Both the position numbers and the translations under genes were made by a program. This document shows, in pieces, positions 32,330-36,208 of a stretch of 36,208 nt of DNA. Numbering within the stretch: the stretch's first letter is position 1; every line of letters begins with the position of its first letter. The DNA is from an uncultured Bacteroidales bacterium. GTDB taxonomy: Bacteria > Bacteroidota > Bacteroidia > Bacteroidales > UBA3824. The notes under the pieces were generated by a model, which was given only the letters and a program-made list of their open reading frames with translations, was not told the DNA's origin and made no database searches. Location: contig CALFIU010000191.1 in the NCBI GenBank assembly GCA_937877455.1, positions 1-36,208 on the forward strand, written 5' to 3'.

Positions 32330-33037
32330 TTATTCGTTGAGCGAAAATTTGTTTATTTCTTTTAGCGGTTTGTCTTTTTCGAGCAAGAATTTAAGGTATG
32401 TTATTTTTTTGTTTTGTTCCAAAAACATACGTTCGTAATATGTTTTTATGCACAAAATGCTATCTAAACAATTATCTTCGTATAGATTATCGGTGTATAT
32501 TATTGGTATTAGGCCGTTTTCTTTTAGCAATTGTAGTGTGTAGAAATGCATCAATCGACTATCTGTTTTTAGGTTAATAATGCCACCATCAATTACAAAT
32601 TTGCGATAGATATTTAGGAAAAATGCTGATGTTAATCTTTTGTTTTGTTTTTTGGGTTGAGGGTCTGGAAAAGTTATCCAAAGTTGTTGAACTTCGTTTT
32701 GGTTAAAGTAGTTGTTTAGTAAATCTATTCTTGTGCGTAGAAATGCTACATTGTGTAGATTTTTTTCAATGGCAATTTTGGCACCGCTATAAATTCTTGC
32801 ACCTTTTATATCAACGCCAATGTAATTGATGTTTGGATTTATTTCTGCTAATGCAACGGTGTATTCACCGCGTCCACAGCCTATTTCCAACACAATTGGA
32901 TTGTTGTTTTTAAAAAAATCCGATGCCCATTTTCCTTTGTATTCAAAGGTTTTGTAACGGTATTCGTCGTCTTGTGGTTGTATTACGTTGCAAAAATTCT
33001 TCATTTCTGCAAACTTTGCCAATTTGTTTTTCGACAT
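32330..33037 (-). CDS. trmB: tRNA (guanine-46-N7)-methyltransferase
   Basis: The 235-residue enzyme methylates N7 of G46 in the tRNA variable loop with S-adenosylmethionine. Seen: SAM loop VLEIGCGRGEYTVALAEINP, IGVDIKGARIYSGAKIA, and the family signature LWITFPDPQPKKQNKRLTSAFFL, where Gln replaces the more usual Trp in FPDPWPK. GGIINLKTDSRLMHFYTL follows. The length is normal. It lies 21 bases after gldH and 11 before the EEP gene, so the three are likely one operon read from the promoter at 33539-33568. Confidence 0.95.
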   Translation of the reverse strand: MSKNKLAKFAEMKNFCNVIQPQDDEYRYKTFEYKGKWASDFFKNNNPIVLEIGCGRGEYTVALAEINPNINYIGVDIKGARIYSGAKIAIEKNLHNVAFLRTRIDLLNNYFNQNEVQQLWITFPDPQPKKQNKRLTSAFFLNIYRKFVIDGGIINLKTDSRLMHFYTLQLLKENGLIPIIYTDNLYEDNCLDSILCIKTYYERMFLEQNKKITYLKFLLEKDKPLKEINKFSLNE

Positions 33038-33058
33038 TTTGGGATGAGATTGTTCTTT

Positions 33059-33517
33059 TTAGTTTTGATGGGGTTGTATTCTAAGTCCAATTTCCAGTAC
33101 AAACGGAAGTCGTTCGATGCGCATTCCATGTTGGAGTGTAAATTTATATTCTCCGTTTTTGGGAAATCTTACATTTTTTTTCCAAGGTATGTAATAATCG
33201 CATAATTCACCGCTTGTTTCTCCAAACGAGTTGCCCGATTCGTCTTGAAGTATGCACTGTAAAGTATCGCGTTCGAGAATGTTGTCGGGAGATTGTGTGT
33301 TGATAAACAGCCATAAGTTTGATGCTGGGTATAATGTACCTGTGCGTAGGTCTATATCAATGTCGCAGGGTTGGGTGGCATCTTCTACGTTTAATGTTAT
33401 GGTAATTAAAGAATCTTTGTCCCATACTCCATGTTTTATTTCTTGACGGTTTGATGTACAGCCTACTATGGCAATGCACATCAACAATACTATAGTTTTT
33501 AAAATTGAGTTTTTCAT
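33059..33517 (-). CDS. gldH: GldH-type lipoprotein
   Basis: The 152-residue lipoprotein (signal MKNSILKTIVLLMCIAIVGC, Cys 20) matches the GldH pattern: VWDKDSL, DIDIDLRTGTLYPASNLWLFINTQSPDN, RDTLQCILQDESGNSFGETSGEL, VRFPKNGEYKFTLQHGMRIERLPFVLEIGLRI. GldH was defined as a lipoprotein needed for gliding in Flavobacterium, but it is also kept in non-gliding Bacteroidales, where its job is unclear. No other gld gene is nearby. It leads the unit with trmB and the EEP gene and has a good promoter. Confidence 0.85.
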   Translation of the reverse strand: MKNSILKTIVLLMCIAIVGCTSNRQEIKHGVWDKDSLITITLNVEDATQPCDIDIDLRTGTLYPASNLWLFINTQSPDNILERDTLQCILQDESGNSFGETSGELCDYYIPWKKNVRFPKNGEYKFTLQHGMRIERLPFVLEIGLRIQPHQN

Positions 33518-33538
33518 TTACTTTTTTTAACGTTGCTG

Positions 33539-33568
33539 CAAATTTACATCTTTTATTTACTTTTGCAA
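33539..33568 (-). promoter_or_regulatory. promoter of the gldH-trmB operon
   Basis: On the minus strand TTG (33568-33566) is followed after 19 bases by TAAATTTG (33546-33539), a full match to the consensus, 21 bases before the ATG. Confidence 0.75.
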
Positions 33569-33618
33569 AACTGCTTAACTTTTTTTATAAAAAACACAAA
33601 AGTTTTATTGTTTGCAAA

Positions 33619-33653
33619 AAAAAAACTGCCAGATAAATTCTGGCAGTTTTTTT
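33619..33653 (-). terminator. terminator of the OmpA/TPR lipoprotein gene
   Basis: AAAAAAACTGCCAG (33619-33632), 7-base loop, CTGGCAGTTTTTTT (33640-33653): a perfect 14-bp stem. It lies 20 bases after the stop at 33673 on the minus strand. Both strands end in T-runs. Confidence 0.9.
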
Positions 33654-33672
33654 ATACGTTTTTTATAACAAA

Positions 33673-35448
33673 TTAGTTAACGAGAGATTTAAATGCGTCG
33701 TTTTCTTGGAATTTTATAAATTCAACATCGCCTTTTGCGTAGTCTTTTATTGAAGAATCTTTGCTGATAGCGGTTTTGAGGTTACCAATTACATCGCTTT
33801 CTTTGTCTTGACGTGCGGCAACAACTGCTTTGAGGTAGTAAGCCCATCCGTCTTCGCTCTCAACGCTGTTGATTGTTGATGCAGCATCAGAGTAGTTTTT
33901 GTTCAAAGTTTGAGCAAGCGATTTGTTGAATGTTGGAGTAGAACCAAAGTTGCTAACAGCTTTTGCATATTCGCCTTCTTTGATGTTGAGAACGCCAAGG
34001 TTGTAACCAGCTTCTTCGTTACCACCCATGTTTTTAGCTTTTGTGAAGTATTCTTTAGCTTTTGCTTCATCGCCTTTTGCAAGGTAGAGAACGCCAAGAT
34101 TGTTATAAATAGCCGATTGGTTACCATCGATAGAAAGGGCTTTGTTGAGTTCGGTTTCTGCATCATCAAATTTGTTTTCTCTGATGTAAACATTACCGAG
34201 GTTGTTGTGGCCTCTCCAATCGTTGGGGAATCTTTCGGTGTAGTTTTTCAACACGTTTTCTTTAGTGTTGTCGTTTGTAGAACTTGAAGTTGAAGCGTAT
34301 AGAGCTTCTTCTTGTGTAAGTTCGCCAGGGTTGGTTGCTGCTAAGTTAGCAATTTCGCTTTCTGATTTTTCGGCCGATTGACAAATAGCTTTAATTTCAG
34401 AACGACGAAGTTTTGGAAGAATGTCGTTTTTCAAAGCACCGTAAGCGGCAGAAATGTTTTTGATTTCGCGTTCACGAACGTTTGGATCAGAGTACATAGA
34501 AAGTACGCGGAGAATTAGGTCTTTGTCTTTTAGATCAGAATTCTCAGTTGCTTTCTTAAAGCCTTCCCAGTCTTCTGCGCTTGTGGTTTGTTTTTGAATA
34601 AAATCGCTACCTTGTGTTCCGTCAACTTTTTTCAATTGGTCTTTTACAAATGAAGCGGAGTTGCTACCACGGCTTGCAACGAGGTTTGAGTTCATATCTT
34701 CTGGACCATCAGGCGAAGCATAACTTGAAACTTGTATTGATTTAAGATTGGTTTTTGGGTCGTTAGCCACGTCAGATACTTGTTGTACAAAGTTGCTGAT
34801 GTCCGATTTTTTTTGTTCTGCTTTTGTTAAAGTAGATTTTTCCATCGGATAGTAAACGGTAAGGTCTTTTGATGTAATGCTGCTCGTTGGTTTAGCTATT
34901 TTTGCATCAATTGTGCGACCAGTTCCTGTTTCACCAGTTGAACCGTTATCAACCTTCATACCTTGTTCAACCAAAAGTGGTGTTACGTTTACACCGTCGG
35001 CAATCTTCATGCTCATTACATTAACAGATTCGCCGTCTTGTGTTGCTTTGATGTTGATTTTAAGGTCAGATACTCTGTATGGATCGGAATAATCCAATGT
35101 GTCGGTATATACATAACTACCACCGCTCTTGTAGCTAATTACGGGGTTGTTGTCTTTTACTTTTTCGCCTTGGAGAGTCTGGCTCTTCATGTTGAGAGAG
35201 TCTGATGTTGTTTCCGATTTTAATACGGGAGTGAATACCAAGTAAGCCTTCTTATTGAAGTATTTGGCGGGGAAATTAACCGAAATGCTTACGGGTACTT
35301 TACCTGCATGCATTTCAAGTGGGTTAGGTGAAACATTGCGTTCTACTAAGTTGGCATTGTCTGCCATTTTTTGCAGACTGCCGCAGCCTCCCGCAACAAA
35401 GGCCGTAGCTAACATCAGCGCCAAATAGTTAGTGGTTACTTTTTTCAT
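33673..35448 (-). CDS. large lipoprotein with OmpA-like segment and TPR repeats
   Basis: The 591-residue lipoprotein (MKKVTTNYLALMLATAFVAGGC, Cys 22) has three parts. Residues 30-180 are strand-rich (SPNPLEMHAGKVPVSISVNFPAKYF). Residues about 190-300 resemble an OmpA-family peptidoglycan-binding region (LTVYYPMEKSTLTKAEQKK, IQVSSYASPDGPEDMNSNLVASRGSNSASFVKDQLKK). TPR repeats run at about 405-510 (RGHNNLGNVYIRENKFDDAETELNKALSIDG, IYNNLGVLYLAKGDEAKAKEYFTKAK, AGYNLGVLNIKEGEYAKAVSNF). It probably tethers the outer membrane to peptidoglycan or scaffolds envelope proteins. Related Bacteroidales TPR lipoproteins are abundant and immunogenic. The G+C-richer, regular codon use suggests high expression. 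It has a -7 box, a leader of about 30 bases and a strong terminator. Confidence 0.85.
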   Translation of the reverse strand: MKKVTTNYLALMLATAFVAGGCGSLQKMADNANLVERNVSPNPLEMHAGKVPVSISVNFPAKYFNKKAYLVFTPVLKSETTSDSLNMKSQTLQGEKVKDNNPVISYKSGGSYVYTDTLDYSDPYRVSDLKINIKATQDGESVNVMSMKIADGVNVTPLLVEQGMKVDNGSTGETGTGRTIDAKIAKPTSSITSKDLTVYYPMEKSTLTKAEQKKSDISNFVQQVSDVANDPKTNLKSIQVSSYASPDGPEDMNSNLVASRGSNSASFVKDQLKKVDGTQGSDFIQKQTTSAEDWEGFKKATENSDLKDKDLILRVLSMYSDPNVREREIKNISAAYGALKNDILPKLRRSEIKAICQSAEKSESEIANLAATNPGELTQEEALYASTSSSTNDNTKENVLKNYTERFPNDWRGHNNLGNVYIRENKFDDAETELNKALSIDGNQSAIYNNLGVLYLAKGDEAKAKEYFTKAKNMGGNEEAGYNLGVLNIKEGEYAKAVSNFGSTPTFNKSLAQTLNKNYSDAASTINSVESEDGWAYYLKAVVAARQDKESDVIGNLKTAISKDSSIKDYAKGDVEFIKFQENDAFKSLVN

Positions 35449-35486
35449 AATTACTACAATATTAATTTCTATTTTTTATTTAAGTG

Positions 35487-35494
35487 CAAAATTA
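35487..35494 (-). promoter_or_regulatory. -7 promoter box of the OmpA/TPR lipoprotein gene
   Basis: TAATTTTG on the minus strand, a full match to TAnnTTTG, 38 bases before the ATG. The -33 element is not clear. Confidence 0.55.
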
Positions 35495-35602
35495 TAAATG
35501 TTTTTTAGGTTAGAGAAATGTTTTTAACAATTTTTTTAATTTTTTTTATATTTTATGTAAAACTTTATTTTTGTTTTTTCGTTTTACTTTTATCTAATTC
35601 TG

Positions 35603-36079
35603 TTAAAATATTTTACCCTCCTTTATTTTTTTATTTTCGTAAATTTTACCTATTATCATACCAGTGGTTAATCCTACGGCAAGGCATACAAGCATACATA
35701 CTTTTATTTTGCCTATTGCAAAACCGAGTAGTAATCCTAATAATGCCCCACCTACTATTCCAATTGCAGCTCCAATGCTTTGTTGTATGCCTTTAGCCAT
35801 ATAGCCATGTTCTTTTACTAAATGGCGACGTATTTTATCAATACGCATTTCAAGTTCTCGTTTGTCGCTACGTTCTCCATTTATGTACGCAGGAAATTCT
35901 AAACTTAATTTTTTTAGTTCTTCAATGTTTTGCGCACATTGGCTACAATTGCAAGATTCTTTTTGTGTCAACGGTGCAAGTTTTTCAAGGTCAACCACGT
36001 TGTAAAACATGATGTCGCGTTTATAAACCTTGCTACGGTTGGCTTCTATATTATCGTGTATTTCTGACGAAATATCCAT
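35603..36079 (-). CDS. small membrane protein with Cys/His cluster and glycine-rich helices
   Basis: The 158-residue protein is not recognised. The N-terminal part (1-95) is soluble and charged. It holds C-x-C-x-x-C at 43-48 (ESCNCSQCAQ), then a helix ending in H-x-x-x-x-H at 86-91 (RRHLVKEH), spaced as if to bind a zinc ion. The C-terminal part has two glycine-rich membrane helices: about 101-122 (GAAIGIVGGALLGLLLGFAIG) and 127-145 (VCMLVCLAVGLTTGMIIG). Such glycine-zipper helices pack tightly and may form oligomers. A basic end follows (KIYENKKIKEGKIF). No signal peptide; the N-terminus is probably cytoplasmic. A -7 box (36103-36110) gives it its own promoter. The T-rich stretch 35449-35602 after it holds no clear terminator. 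Confidence 0.75.
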   Translation of the reverse strand: MDISSEIHDNIEANRSKVYKRDIMFYNVVDLEKLAPLTQKESCNCSQCAQNIEELKKLSLEFPAYINGERSDKRELEMRIDKIRRHLVKEHGYMAKGIQQSIGAAIGIVGGALLGLLLGFAIGKIKVCMLVCLAVGLTTGMIIGKIYENKKIKEGKIF

Positions 36080-36102
36080 TATTTCTCTTACAAATTTTGC
36101 CC

Positions 36103-36110
36103 CAAAATTA
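36103..36110 (-). promoter_or_regulatory. -7 promoter box of the Cys/His membrane protein gene
   Basis: TAATTTTG on the minus strand, a full match to TAnnTTTG, 23 bases before the ATG at 36079. The rest of the window to 36208 is AT-rich with no gene seen. Confidence 0.5.
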
Positions 36111-36208
36111 AATATTTTTTTGTTTTTGTTGTATTAAACTTTAAAAATATTAAAAACGTAGATTCAAACCGCAAGTGCAATTTTTTTCATTTCCATTTGG
36201 AACACCTT

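Noticed and set aside
1..36208. tRNA or rRNA genes
   Set aside because: No cloverleaf with a T-loop GTTC and matching acceptor stem, and no rRNA-like stretch, was noticed in the intergenic regions; this was read by eye and not computed.

Overview
The window reads as an AT-rich chromosomal segment of a Bacteroidota bacterium, most likely Bacteroidales. Grounds seen in the sequence: promoters of the Bacteroidota type (TTG, about 20 bases, then TAnnTTTG) ahead of many genes, few Shine-Dalgarno sites, lipoproteins with typical lipoboxes, a GldH-type lipoprotein, an OstA-like protein, an FtsI with a C-terminal PASTA domain, and the gene order mraZ-rsmH-ftsL-ftsI-murE-mraY-murD-ftsW. Species cannot be told.

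Layout. 1-1760 is accessory: the 3' end of a PD-(D/E)XK transposase/nuclease gene with an AEGR tandem repeat, a hairpin-bearing leader, and a GC-richer lipoprotein whose C-terminus resembles the variable region of diversity-generating retroelement (DGR) targets. 1919-3571 holds tsaC and prfB, the latter with the classic +1 frameshift at an early TGA. 3657-6431 (minus) carries an aminotransferase and a two-gene unit of a FIST-like protein and a small protein. 6603-10194 is a sugar-linked block: a family 2 glycosyltransferase converging on a GalT-like nucleotidyltransferase that follows a GH5 mannanase-like lipoprotein. 10195-10668 holds a MITE/REP-like inverted-repeat element. 10669-14160 is a SWIM/SNF2 ATPase.

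14315-25241 is the division and cell-wall (dcw) cluster. A candidate MraZ operator overlaps the mraZ promoter. FtsL carries an unusual acidic N-terminal extension. An unknown two-domain protein sits between ftsI and murE, and murE has its own promoter. The run stops at ftsW with a terminator; murG, murC, ftsQ, ftsA and ftsZ are not in the window.

25316-36079 is a mosaic of short units: a TSUP permease, a small lipoprotein, ribBA followed by an OstA/LptA-like envelope gene, a lipoprotein, a secreted protein of six LxVExWM-type repeats, the gldH-trmB-endonuclease/phosphatase operon, a large OmpA/TPR lipoprotein and a small membrane protein with a Cys/His cluster. Strong hairpin terminators separate most convergent or successive units.

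Most promising for novelty: the DGR-like lipoprotein and its leader, the WM-repeat protein, the acidic FtsL tail with repeated NSFV-type motifs, the unknown gene inside the dcw cluster, and the mannanase/GalT-like/GT2 neighbourhood. No complete undescribed multi-gene system can be claimed from the sequence alone.
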